Source: Saccharopolyspora elongata (GTDB taxonomy: Bacteria > Actinomycetota > Actinomycetes > Mycobacteriales > Pseudonocardiaceae). Taken from it: DNA of 64,000 bases. The notes under the pieces are model-generated. The model saw only the letters and a list, made by a program, of their open reading frames with translations. It was not told the origin of the DNA and ran no database searches. Every line of letters begins with the position of its first letter. The first letter of the stretch is position 1. The stretch covers positions 248,001 to 312,000 of the forward strand of contig NZ_SMKW01000001.1 in NCBI RefSeq assembly GCF_004348985.1, in the 5' to 3' direction. Shown here one piece after another: positions 1 to 7,931 of this stretch. Both the position numbers and the translations under genes were made by a program.

Positions 1-100
1 AGACGTGGATGAACCCACCGGCCTTGATCGCCTGCGAGATCCGGTACGGCTCGTACCAGTCGGGAACAGTGGCGATGCGCTCGATGTCGGTGGCGGTCAT
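1..100 (-). CDS. RidA/YjgF-family protein, N-terminal fragment
   Basis: Only the first 33 codons are inside the window; the gene runs off the left edge. The ATG at 98-100 (read on the minus strand) has a strong GGAGG ribosome site just upstream. The readable peptide contains VPDWYEPYRISQAIKAGG, which resembles the start of RidA/YjgF/YER057c/UK114 proteins, small trimeric enamine/imine deaminases that clear reactive 2-aminoacrylate. Family assignment rests on this short N-terminal stretch and is tentative. It is divergent from the MarR gene, so the two may share a regulated promoter region. Confidence 0.55.
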   Translation of the reverse strand, partial: MTATDIERIATVPDWYEPYRISQAIKAGGFIHV

Positions 101-130
101 GGCCGTCCTCCAAGTTTCATGCCCAGTATT

Positions 131-164
131 TGTATGTACATGCACATCTTGAGCATTCATGTAC
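131..164. promoter_or_regulatory. divergent intergenic region with ATGTAC operator-like repeats
   Basis: The 104-bp gap between the RidA-like gene and the MarR gene is AT-rich compared with its surroundings. It carries an imperfect palindrome at 131-144 (TGTATGTACATGCA, one mismatch) and a second ATGTAC at 159-164. MarR proteins commonly bind 14-20 bp palindromes between themselves and a divergent target, so this is the likely operator. That binding is inferred. Confidence 0.4.
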
Positions 165-204
165 TTTGATGTCAACCACGACCACCGCGACACCAGGAGA
201 CCCG

Positions 205-627
205 ATGACCAAGCCCGCCGCGGACGATCAGCTGTGGAGCCGGGTCGTCACGTTGTCCGGCCGGGTGGAGAGCGAGCTGGCCAAGGCCATGCAGCGCAAG
301 CACCGGCTGGGCCTGTCGGAGTACCGGGCGCTGTGCCACCTGGCCGGCGCGGACCAGGGCGAGCTGCGGATGCAAGAGCTCGCCGACGCCGTCGGGCTGA
401 ACCAGAGTTCGGCGAGCCGCCTGGTCGCCAGGCTGGAATCCGCCGGTCTCACGGTTCGCGACCACTGCCCGGCCGACCGCCGCGGCGTCTACAGCGTCAT
501 CACCGAAGCCGGGCGCGAACTGCACGCGGCGGCCCAGCCCACCTACCTGGCGGCGCTGGCCGCCGCGCTGGACCGCGCCGCCGCCGACCCCGACCTGGCC
601 ACCACCGTCAAGGCACTCCGCGGGTAG
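205..627 (+). CDS. MarR-family transcriptional regulator
   Basis: A 140-residue protein with the winged-helix layout of MarR dimers: an N-terminal dimerisation helix, the HTH around residues 45-85 (MQELADAVGLNQSSASRLVAR) followed by a wing containing DRRGVYSVITEAGREL. The ATG at 205 is preferred over an in-frame ATG at 130 because AGGAGA lies six bases upstream and because family members start close to this point; the extra upstream residues are threonine-rich and look non-coding. The gene is divergent from the RidA-like gene, which is its probable target. The ligand cannot be read from the sequence. Confidence 0.88.
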   Translation: MTKPAADDQLWSRVVTLSGRVESELAKAMQRKHRLGLSEYRALCHLAGADQGELRMQELADAVGLNQSSASRLVARLESAGLTVRDHCPADRRGVYSVITEAGRELHAAAQPTYLAALAAALDRAAADPDLATTVKALRG

Positions 628-646
628 ACCGTTCCGTTCGGCGAAA

Positions 647-698
647 TGACCCGTGCGCACTTTTTGCTGCTATGGCGACAAGAAGTGCACACGGGTCA
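647..698. terminator. bidirectional hairpin between convergent genes
   Basis: Sixteen-base arms at 647-662 and 683-698 (TGACCCGTGCGCACTT against AAGTGCACACGGGTCA, one G-T pair) surround a 20-base loop. T tracts on the plus strand (661-665) and position between the 3' ends of the MarR gene and the isonitrile-synthase-like gene suit a shared terminator. Confidence 0.65.
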
Positions 699-791
699 GC
701 AGACTTCCCGACTCGGACGAGTAGCGCGCCGATTCCGGTGGACGCTCGACGCATCCGAACCGTCCACAATCGACGTCCGGGTACTTCCGGA

Positions 792-3700
792 CTACTTCCG
801 GCGGAGGCGGGCCCGAGCCGCGAAGTCCGGGTCGAGCCGGATCCCCGGCGGGGTCCGCGATCCCCTCGGGGCCGGGACCGCCGCACCGATCGCGCCCGTC
901 AGGTGGGTTCGCTGGGACGGGACCATCAGCCACGGCTGGCGGGGGCCGAGCAGCGGCGAGTACACCGGCACGAAGCCCTGGTCCAGCAGCGAGATCGCGA
1001 AGTCCACCGCCACGTTGCCGCGGTCGTCGAGCACCCCGGTGCCCTGCCAGGGCAGCAGGCCGGAGCCGCCGAGGTAGGTGAACCCGAGGCAGCCCTTGCG
1101 GACCGCGCTGAGCGTCAGCCGCACCCGGTTCGGGAACATCCGCTCGTAGCCGAACTCCTCGTCGACCTGCATCGTCGCCATGTAGCGGAGCACCGTGTGC
1201 CAAGCCCGGCGCAGCACCGCGCAGCGCGCCTGGCGCACCTCGGCCGACACGGTCTGGTCGGTCACGTTGTAGATGTCCGCGTAGACCGCCGTGGACCACT
1301 CCAGCCGGTCCGTGCCCGCGGGCACCACGACCGGCACCGAATACACCAGAGACATCAGGATTTCCCGGAACAGCCCGATGACGTGCGGCGCGAACTCGCC
1401 CATCTCGGCGGTGCGCAGGTGCACGAGCTCCAGGGTCCGCAGCGGGTTGTCGGTGATGTCGAAGGACCGCAGCGACTCCGCGAGCAACCGGCGGTAGCGG
1501 GCTACCCGCGACGCGTGCTCGGCCTTCAGCCCGGGTAAGCCGAGCCGCTGCTCGGCGACCGCGTCGATCTCCTCGACGCTGGTCCGGTCGCCGATGCCGA
1601 CCAGGTCGACGTATTCGCGCAGCTTCTTCTGGTACGCGTCGGTGATCGCGTGCGGGCGGCTCCGGAAGTGCCTGCCGTCGGTGAGGATGTTGAAGTGCAG
1701 GCCGGGCCGGTGCACCGCGCTGACCGCCTGTTGGAGCTCCCGAAGCCGCGCCATGGCACCGAGTTCGGCGAAGTCCGGCAGCGGGCCGCCGGCCTTGAGC
1801 CGGTTCAGGCACTGCTTGACCGGGAAGCCGAGCAGCACCACCTCGATGGGCTCGCCGCGCCGCACGAACGGTTCGGCGTCGCGCCGCAGGTCGGCGGGTT
1901 GGTAGTTGGCGCGAGAGCCCTTGATGAACTGCTTGCGGGTGAACACGTGGTGCAGCGCCGCTAGCACCTGCTCGGGTTCGCTGCGCTCGTCGATGCCGAA
2001 CTTCGCGACCGCGCTGCGCCCGGTCCGCGCCGCCGCCCGGTCCGCGTCGGCCACCACCGAATCCACGATGGACAGTGATTCCTGTTCGGTCAGGTGTACG
2101 GCCCAGCGCCGCGCCTGGCGGTTCTTGCGCAACGCGCCGATCTGCAGTTCTTCCAGCGAGTGCGTGTTGGACAGCCGCTGACCGCTGCGCGCGCCGGGGC
2201 GCGGCGTGGTCTCGAAGGTGGCGATCACCGCGGCGGCGTCGGCCACCGGCTGCGCCGGGAGGCGTTCGGCGGCCAGGCCGGGGATCTCGACGGCGACCGG
2301 AATTGCCCCGCCGAACTCCTTGGTCACGGCGATGCGGTTCGCCAGCTCGTCGTCGAAGACCGCCACCACGTCGACGTCGCCGAGCTCGCGGAGCTTCTCC
2401 ACCTTCAGCTCCGTGCGCGGGCGGCCGCCGTCCTCGGACAGGCACAGCAGCATCGCGTCCGGCACCCCGGCGGTGGCCAGCACTTCTTCGGTGTGCTCGC
2501 GGAACCGCTCGCGCCGACCGGTGCAGAACACCACCCGCCCGCCGGCGTCCTGCACGTCCCAGACGAACCGGGCCAGCCCGGCGTTCACGCTGTCGGTGCG
2601 CAGCTTCTCCCGCGGCCGGGCCAGGAACGAGCGGGTGAAGTCGGCGCGCACCTCTTCCCAGTCGACGGACGGGTAGCGCTCGCGCAGCCCGCTGAGGGAC
2701 ACGAAGTTGTGCCAGGTGGCGGCCGCGTGGGTCGGCAGCACCGGCAGCGTGCCGGGGCCGGCCAGCTCCAGGATTCCGTCCGGCGCGCCCGGCCGAGGCC
2801 CCGAAACCGAGCGGGCGGCGTCCAGGATCCGCTGCAGCGGCACGAGCCCGCACAGGTCGACGTCGATCACGACCGCGGGCTGCGGCAACCGGTCGTCCCA
2901 GCGGCGCCGGCGGGTGCGCTGCTGGACCCGGTCCAGCACCGAGTTCAGCACCTCGTCCTGCGCTTCGGGCACGGTGTGGACGTAGCACTGCAGCGGCTGT
3001 TCGCCGGAGAGCAGCTCAGCGGTGCGCGGCCCCAGGAAGCGCAGTTCCTCGGCGATCACCCGGTCGACGGCCCGCCGCACCCGGCTCTCCCGCCGCGCGG
3101 ATTCGAGGCGGCTGAACCCGGCGCTGAGCTCGTCGAGGGTCTCCACCAGTGCACGCGCTCCCGACGACACCTCGGCGCGGGTCGGCTCGTGGCTCACCCG
3201 CAGGTAGTCGGTCACCACGATCCGGCCGGTGGCCTGCAGCTCCGGTGAGAGCTCGAAGGCGATTCCGCCGCCGCCCAGGGCGAACAGCCCGATCCCGTGC
3301 ACGTCCAGGGCCAGCCGGAAGGTGCGCAGCAGCGGGCGGACGAAGTGCTCCAGGAAGTACTCGAGTTCGTCCTCGCGCCGCTCGAAGCGGTTGTCCAGCA
3401 CCACGCGCAGCAGGCCCGGGGTGCCGTCGTTCACCGGTTGCAGCAGCGTGGCCAGGTCGGCCGCGCTGACCCGCATCGCCGAGCCGGTGCCGGTGTCCAC
3501 CACGACCGCGGGCACCGGCTGGGTGGCGCAGTGCATCCGCAGGTCGGGGTCGGATTCCACAATGGACGACAGCCGCTCCCAGCCGCGCAGTTGGCGCAGG
3601 GCGCGCTCGCGGGGACCGGCGGCCTGCAGCTGCACGGTGCGCTCCGGCCCGCTGACGGTGATCCGCTCGGCGGGGAACGGCACGCTGCGGTTGGGACCGA

Positions 3701-4217
3701 GCACCGCGGCGAAGCAGTCCTCGGCGAGCTGACGCCGGGTCGAGGGCAGCAGGTCCGCGCGGTCGGCGGGCAGCGGCACCGACCCGCCGGTGTCGCGGTC
3801 CGCGGCCAGCGACCGGGTCAGCCGGTGCAGCCACGCCGGGTCGAACACCCGGCGGGTGCGGCGCAGCCGGACCAGCGCGCGGTAGAGATCGGACCAGTTC
3901 GGATCGTGTCCCAGCGGCAGCCCCGCCCCAGCCCCGGCGCCGCTGAGCTGCAGCGATCCCCCGGCGGAGCGCTCGACCCGCAGGCCGTAGCCACCGGCGG
4001 AGAGCAGGTCGTTCGCGGCCGGGACGGTCAACGGGTGCCACAGCCCGGGCGGCACGTCCGCGGCCGTGGCGGGCGGGCTCGCCGGTGCGGCGAGCTCCGG
4101 GGTCAGTCGCGCGGTCACGGGGCTGCGGTGCGCGTCGCGCGCGTGGCAGCCGAACAGGCACGGGTACCGGCGGCAGGTGTGCCACCGCACCAGGTTCTTC
4201 CCCCAGTCGATGTCCAC
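792..4217 (-). CDS. three-domain protein: unknown N-terminus, HAD phosphatase, DIT1/PvcA isonitrile-synthase-like domain
   Basis: A 1141-residue protein. Residues about 785-1090 match the DIT1/PvcA (isonitrile synthase) pattern: GFPVKQCLNRLK, GPLPDFAELGA, HFNILTDGRHF, then FPNRVRLTL and LLPWQGTG near the end, the order seen in PvcA, IsnA and Dit1. These enzymes turn the amine of Tyr or Trp into an isonitrile using ribulose-5-phosphate. Residues about 447-650 form a complete HAD phosphatase fold: DVDLCG (motif I), CTGRRERF (II), ELKVEKL (III) and FDDELANR (IV). The first 440 residues are unassigned, though residues 235-345 (EYFLEHFVRPLLRTF, DVHGIGLFALGGGG) faintly recall the C-terminal part of IucA/IucC siderophore synthetases. 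An HTC-x4-C-x3-C cluster sits at residues 14-24. The start is a GTG without a clear ribosome site and may not be the true one. Fusion of HAD and PvcA domains is unusual; the product is unknown. Canonical partners (PvcB-like oxygenase) are absent nearby. Confidence 0.8.
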   Translation of the reverse strand: MDIDWGKNLVRWHTCRRYPCLFGCHARDAHRSPVTARLTPELAAPASPPATAADVPPGLWHPLTVPAANDLLSAGGYGLRVERSAGGSLQLSGAGAGAGLPLGHDPNWSDLYRALVRLRRTRRVFDPAWLHRLTRSLAADRDTGGSVPLPADRADLLPSTRRQLAEDCFAAVLGPNRSVPFPAERITVSGPERTVQLQAAGPRERALRQLRGWERLSSIVESDPDLRMHCATQPVPAVVVDTGTGSAMRVSAADLATLLQPVNDGTPGLLRVVLDNRFERREDELEYFLEHFVRPLLRTFRLALDVHGIGLFALGGGGIAFELSPELQATGRIVVTDYLRVSHEPTRAEVSSGARALVETLDELSAGFSRLESARRESRVRRAVDRVIAEELRFLGPRTAELLSGEQPLQCYVHTVPEAQDEVLNSVLDRVQQRTRRRRWDDRLPQPAVVIDVDLCGLVPLQRILDAARSVSGPRPGAPDGILELAGPGTLPVLPTHAAATWHNFVSLSGLRERYPSVDWEEVRADFTRSFLARPREKLRTDSVNAGLARFVWDVQDAGGRVVFCTGRRERFREHTEEVLATAGVPDAMLLCLSEDGGRPRTELKVEKLRELGDVDVVAVFDDELANRIAVTKEFGGAIPVAVEIPGLAAERLPAQPVADAAAVIATFETTPRPGARSGQRLSNTHSLEELQIGALRKNRQARRWAVHLTEQESLSIVDSVVADADRAAARTGRSAVAKFGIDERSEPEQVLAALHHVFTRKQFIKGSRANYQPADLRRDAEPFVRRGEPIEVVLLGFPVKQCLNRLKAGGPLPDFAELGAMARLRELQQAVSAVHRPGLHFNILTDGRHFRSRPHAITDAYQKKLREYVDLVGIGDRTSVEEIDAVAEQRLGLPGLKAEHASRVARYRRLLAESLRSFDITDNPLRTLELVHLRTAEMGEFAPHVIGLFREILMSLVYSVPVVVPAGTDRLEWSTAVYADIYNVTDQTVSAEVRQARCAVLRRAWHTVLRYMATMQVDEEFGYERMFPNRVRLTLSAVRKGCLGFTYLGGSGLLPWQGTGVLDDRGNVAVDFAISLLDQGFVPVYSPLLGPRQPWLMVPSQRTHLTGAIGAAVPAPRGSRTPPGIRLDPDFAARARLRRK

Positions 4218-4680
4218 CTGGCAAGCAGAGCATGTGGAACGGCGGGAAAACGAGGGGCGGCCGGGCAGTAACCCACGATGACCTTTCTGTCACTGAGAAT
4301 GACGGCTCGGATCACACTAGATAGCGACCTTGTGCGCTGACAACATGACTCACTGCATATGCCAACGGTGTAACGCGACAAGATCCGCAGGTCAGAGAAC
4401 TGCCCAGAAAGCACCCGATGACCAACCGACAGGGTCTGGTCAAGCCATCAACAAAGAAACCACCCGAACGACTGATACCGTCCCCGGCATGTCCGGAGCG
4501 CACGACCGCCCGTGGGCCGGGAAACTGTGGACATCGCCGGCACCGGGAGAAATCCCCGGAACCAGCCGGTGAACCAGACCGCCGAGTCGAACTCGGCACC
4601 ATCTCCCCCAGGGCTCCCCTGAAAGAGAAATCATGGTCGTGGTCGGCAAGATGGTCAGTGAACATGATCAAGGAGTCGCC
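4218..4680. promoter_or_regulatory. divergent intergenic region, isonitrile-synthase-like gene / TetR gene
   Basis: This 463-bp gap separates two divergent genes and should hold both promoters. On the minus strand the frame of the large gene stays open up to a TGA at about 4290, through a cysteine pair (CSAC), but offers no ATG, GTG or TTG there. An inverted repeat TTGT-N6-ACAA with a GCGC core lies at 4330-4343 and is a weak operator candidate. No convincing -35/-10 pair was found. Confidence 0.35.
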
Positions 4681-5328
4681 TTGCCTGCCGAAGTAGCCCC
4701 GTTGCGCCGGAAGCCGGTCCAGCAACGCAGCGCACAACGTGTGGAGAAGATGCTCTCGGCCTGCGCCGAGCTGATCGACGAGGTGGGCTATGACGGTTTA
4801 ACCACCACGCTCATCGCCGAACGGGCGGGCGTCGCGGTCGGCTCGCTCTACCAGTTCTTCCCCGACAAGCGCGCCGTGGTCCAGGAACTCACGCTGCGCA
4901 ACCTGGACCGCTTCGTGCGCACCGTGTCCGCCCGGTTCGACCAGCTGGAGCTGGCGCACTGGTGGGACGCGGTGGACGCCGTCTTCGACGTCTACCTGAC
5001 GATGCACCGGGAGGTCCCGGCGTTCAGCCGGCTGCACTTCGGCGACGTGGTGGACCTCCGGCTGCTGGATCCGAGCAAGGACAACAACGCGGTGATCGCG
5101 GAGAAGCTGACCGGGCTGATCGCCGAGGAGTTCCGGCTCGATCCGGCGGACCTGCTGCTGCCGCTGGCGGTCGCGGTCGAGGCAGCGGATGCGGTGCTGC
5201 ACCTGGCTTTCCGGCGTGATCCCGCCGGCGAGCCGACGCTCGTCGCGGAGGCGAAGGAACTGGTGCGCGGCTACCTGTCCAACCGGATGCCCGAGGATCA
5301 GCCGAAGGATCTGCCTTCGCCGCGGTAG
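4681..5328 (+). CDS. TetR-family transcriptional regulator
   Basis: About 215 residues. The N-terminal TetR HTH is clear: RSAQRVEKMLSACAELIDEV, then LIAERAGVAVGSLYQFFPDK, the signature recognition helix plus the YxFFPDK tail. The all-helical C-terminal domain follows without a recognisable ligand class. The TTG at 4681 is chosen because AAGGAG stands six bases upstream (4670-4675); in-frame ATGs at 4633 and 4651 have poorer ribosome sites. The gene is divergent from the isonitrile-synthase-like gene and is its best candidate regulator. Its 3' end overlaps that of the convergent racemase-fold gene by 31 bases. Confidence 0.85.
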   Translation: MPAEVAPLRRKPVQQRSAQRVEKMLSACAELIDEVGYDGLTTTLIAERAGVAVGSLYQFFPDKRAVVQELTLRNLDRFVRTVSARFDQLELAHWWDAVDAVFDVYLTMHREVPAFSRLHFGDVVDLRLLDPSKDNNAVIAEKLTGLIAEEFRLDPADLLLPLAVAVEAADAVLHLAFRRDPAGEPTLVAEAKELVRGYLSNRMPEDQPKDLPSPR

Positions 5329-6476
5329 GTCGGCACGGTGGCGGTCAGCCGGTCGGCCGCCACCAGGTGGTAGTACGCGAACCGCTCGGCGGGCTCGCCC
5401 GCCTTCGCGTGCCGGAACCACACCCGGTCGCCGAGCCGGAGCCGCCCGGCCGCCGCCCCGACCACGGGCGTCTGCACCTCGCCGGCGCCCTCGGTCGCGA
5501 GCAGCCGCAGGCCGCCCGGCGAGTGCGGCACGGGCACCCGGTCGGCCCCGACGGGCCCGGAAGCGAGGTAGCCACCGCCGAACAACGTCGCGATCCGCGA
5601 GGCGGGGCGGTGCACGACCGGCAACGCGTAGAACACCGCGGGCCGCGGGCGGAAGGAGCGGTAGCCGTCGAACAGCGTCGGGCCGATCAGCCCGGAGCCG
5701 GCGGCGACCTCGGTGACGGCTCGTTCCGCTGCGGTGCCCTCCAGGCTGCCGGTGCCACCGCCGTTGACGAACTCCAGCGGGGTCAACGCCTGCACCGCGC
5801 GCACCACGGCGGCGCGGCGTTCGGCGAGCTCGGCGGCCGACCGGCGCTGCATCCAGCGCAGCGCGGCGGCCTTCATCGGCTTGCCGTTCGGCGCGTCGCC
5901 GAGCCCCGCGATCTGGCCCTCGTACGCCATCAGCCCGACCAGGCGAAAACCCTTGCGGCGCAACACGGATTCGGCGAGCCGGCGAGCCTGCGCGACGGTG
6001 TGCACCGGGGAGCGCCGGGTGCCGACGTGCAGGCCGGGCAGCGGCCGCCAGGCCGCGTCGACCTCCAGGCAGAGCCGGATGGCGGGCCGGTCGAGGCCGA
6101 GCGCGGCGTCGATGAGGTCGAGGTGGTCGACGGAGTCGACCATGAGCGAGATCGACGCGGCGGCGGCCGGGTCGGCCGCGAGGTCGCGCAGCGCCGAGCG
6201 GTCGACGGTCGGGTAGGCGACGAGGATGTCGTCGCTGAGTCCTTCGCGGTGCAGCCAGATCGCCTCGGCGAGGCTGTAGCACATCAGCCCGGCGTAGCCC
6301 GGGACCTGCAGCACCCGGTGCAGGAGCTCGCGGCAGCGCACCGACTTCGTCGCCACCCGGATCGGCCGCCCGGCGGCCCGCCGCACCAGGTCGGCGGCGT
6401 TGTGGTCGAACGCGTCGAGGTCGACCACCGCGAACGGGGGGTCGAGCTCGCTGGTGATCTCGTCGAACCGGCGCAC
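5298..6476 (-). CDS. alanine-racemase-fold PLP protein (amino-acid deaminase/aldolase type)
   Basis: A 392-residue protein beginning with the alanine racemase N-terminal TIM barrel: PFAVVDLDAFDHNAADLVRR, then VATKSVRC carrying the probable PLP lysine, GLMAYEGQIAG, and FVNGGGTGS for phosphate binding. The C-terminal half resembles the D-threonine aldolase-like domain rather than the alanine racemase beta domain. In actinobacteria this protein is usually annotated as an alanine racemase-domain or amino-acid deaminase protein and is commonly found next to an FAD sugar-lactone oxidase, as here. The GTG at 6474-6476 fits the family N-terminus; no ribosome site is seen, so the mRNA may be leaderless. 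Substrate unknown. Confidence 0.82.
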   Translation of the reverse strand: MRRFDEITSELDPPFAVVDLDAFDHNAADLVRRAAGRPIRVATKSVRCRELLHRVLQVPGYAGLMCYSLAEAIWLHREGLSDDILVAYPTVDRSALRDLAADPAAAASISLMVDSVDHLDLIDAALGLDRPAIRLCLEVDAAWRPLPGLHVGTRRSPVHTVAQARRLAESVLRRKGFRLVGLMAYEGQIAGLGDAPNGKPMKAAALRWMQRRSAAELAERRAAVVRAVQALTPLEFVNGGGTGSLEGTAAERAVTEVAAGSGLIGPTLFDGYRSFRPRPAVFYALPVVHRPASRIATLFGGGYLASGPVGADRVPVPHSPGGLRLLATEGAGEVQTPVVGAAAGRLRLGDRVWFRHAKAGEPAERFAYYHLVAADRLTATVPTYRGEGRSFG

Positions 6477-6504
6477 GCGGACAACAGTAGGCCGAAAACT
6501 CTTG

Positions 6505-6527
6505 TTATGTGAATCTTTTTCACATAA
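6505..6527. promoter_or_regulatory. perfect palindrome in divergent promoter region
   Basis: TTATGTGAA (6505-6513) and TTCACATAA (6519-6527) are perfect inverted repeats around a TCTTT spacer, centred in the 85-bp gap between two divergent genes and strikingly AT-rich for this genome. The core TGTGA-N7-TCACA is one base longer than the Crp/GlxR consensus (N6), so a GntR- or Crp-type binder is possible but unproven. Confidence 0.65.
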
Positions 6528-6561
6528 TTTCTCCGCGACGGCACCCGAAGGAGGGTTGGCG

Positions 6562-7872
6562 ATGCAGCGTTGGACCAACTGGGCGGGCACTGCCACCGCC
6601 ACCCCAAGCGCCCTGGTGGCGCCGCGCGACACCGACGAGGCCGCGGCGGCGATCCGCGACGCGGCCCGCGGCGGCGGCACCGTCCGGCCGCTGGGGACCG
6701 GCCACTCGTTCTCCGGCATCGGCTCGCCGGACACCGGCTGCGCCCTGGACCTTTCGCACTGGTCCGGGATCGTGCACGCCGATCCGCACACCGGGCTGGT
6801 CAAGGTGCGCGCCGGCACGCCGCTGCACCGCCTCAACGCCGAGCTCGACGGGCTCGGCCTGGCGATGGCGAACCTCGGCGACATCGACCGGCAGACCATC
6901 GCGGGCGCCATCTCGACCGGCACCCACGGCACCGGCGCCGGGCTCGGCGGCCTGGCGACCCAGGTCGAAGAGCTGGAACTGCTGCTCGCCGACGGCACCG
7001 AGAAACGCTGCTCGGCCGCGGAGAACCCGGAGCTGTTCGCCGCCGCCCGGCTCGGGCTCGGCGCGCTCGGCGTGATCACGACCGTGACGCTGCGCTGCGT
7101 GCCGACGTTCTCGCTGGCCGCCGACGAGCGACCGGCGCGGCTGGACGACGTGCTGGACGGCTTCGACCAGCTCGCCGCCGACAACGACCACGTCGAGTTC
7201 TACTGGTTCCCGCACGCCTCGAACACGCTGGTCAAGCGGAACAACCGGCTGCCCGCCGGGCAATCGCCGCGGCCGCTGCACCCGCTCCGGCACTTCCTGG
7301 AGTACGAGGTGCTGGAGAACCGGCTGTTCGGCGCGGTCTGCCGGCTGGGGCGCGCGGTGCCCGCATCGGTGCGGCCGCTCAACCGGTTCTGCGCCGCGAC
7401 CTGGTCCGCGCGTTCCTACAGCGACAGCTCGCACCGGGTCTTCACGACGCAGCGCAACGTCCGGTTCGTCGAATCCGAGTACGCCGTGCCGCAGGAGGCG
7501 CTGCGCGACGTGCTCCAGGAGCTGCGGGCCGCGGTCGGCCGGCTCGACGATCCGGTGATGTTCCCGGTGGAGGTGCGGGTCGCGGCCGCCGACGACGTGT
7601 GGCTGTCGACCGCGTACCAGCGGCCGTCTGCCTACATCGCGATCCACCAGTTCCGGGGCATGCCGCACCGGCGCTGGTTCGACGCGTTCGAGGACATCGC
7701 CGGTGCGCACGGTGGACGGCCGCACTGGGGCAAGATGCACCGCCTCGACGCCGCGGCGCTGCGCGAGCGCTACCCGCGGTTCGACGACTTCCGCCGGGTG
7801 CGCGCCGAGGTCGACCCCACCGGGGTCTTCCGGAACCCCTACCTGGACCGGGTCCTCGGCGCCTGTGGATAA
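6562..7872 (+). CDS. FAD-linked D-arabinono-1,4-lactone/L-gulonolactone oxidase family protein
   Basis: A 436-residue vanillyl-alcohol-oxidase family flavoprotein. The N-terminal FAD-binding PCMH part shows PLGTGHSFSGIGSPDTG, LGDIDRQTIAGAISTGTHG and LGALGVITTVTLRCVP. The C-terminal ALO domain ends with PHWGKMH, the HWGK motif typical of aldonolactone oxidases, and RNPYLDRVLG. Such enzymes oxidise an aldono-lactone, passing electrons to oxygen or cytochrome c. The histidine of the GTHG stretch is in a position used for covalent flavin in some members. AAGGAGGG precedes the ATG at 6562. It is divergent from the racemase-fold gene across a palindrome, a common actinobacterial pairing whose shared pathway is not established. 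Confidence 0.87.
   Translation: MQRWTNWAGTATATPSALVAPRDTDEAAAAIRDAARGGGTVRPLGTGHSFSGIGSPDTGCALDLSHWSGIVHADPHTGLVKVRAGTPLHRLNAELDGLGLAMANLGDIDRQTIAGAISTGTHGTGAGLGGLATQVEELELLLADGTEKRCSAAENPELFAAARLGLGALGVITTVTLRCVPTFSLAADERPARLDDVLDGFDQLAADNDHVEFYWFPHASNTLVKRNNRLPAGQSPRPLHPLRHFLEYEVLENRLFGAVCRLGRAVPASVRPLNRFCAATWSARSYSDSSHRVFTTQRNVRFVESEYAVPQEALRDVLQELRAAVGRLDDPVMFPVEVRVAAADDVWLSTAYQRPSAYIAIHQFRGMPHRRWFDAFEDIAGAHGGRPHWGKMHRLDAAALRERYPRFDDFRRVRAEVDPTGVFRNPYLDRVLGACG
7864..7872 (-). other. perfect DnaA box overlapping a stop codon
   Basis: TGTGGATAA is the complement of TTATCCACA, a perfect DnaA box, and its last three bases are the TAA stop of the lactone oxidase. It lies about 34 kb from oriC. 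Confidence 0.5.
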
Positions 7873-7876
7873 CTCG

Positions 7877-7922
7877 CGCAATTTCAATGGAAATCAGAGG
7901 TCCGATTTCCATTGAAATTGCG
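7877..7922. repeat. long palindrome, copy 1 of a repeated hairpin
   Basis: Nineteen-base perfect arms (7877-7895 and 7904-7922) around the loop AGAGGTCC, directly between the 3' ends of the convergent lactone oxidase and NAD-binding genes. The core AATTTCAATGGAAATC is repeated at 55094-55133 with the same flanking GGTCGAC, so it is a mobile or selected element as well as a likely bidirectional terminator. Confidence 0.75.
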
Positions 7923-7931
7923 GTCGACGGG

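Noticed and set aside
670-2988. 772-residue minus-strand open frame and several long plus-strand frames inside the isonitrile-synthase-like gene
   Set aside because: Their translations are Arg/Gly/Ala-rich with no domains; they are other-frame shadows of the real 1141-residue protein.
4633-5328. Longer TetR start at ATG 4633
   Set aside because: TTG 4681 has AAGGAG at good distance and fits the family length; the 16 extra codons look non-coding, though the longer form cannot be excluded.
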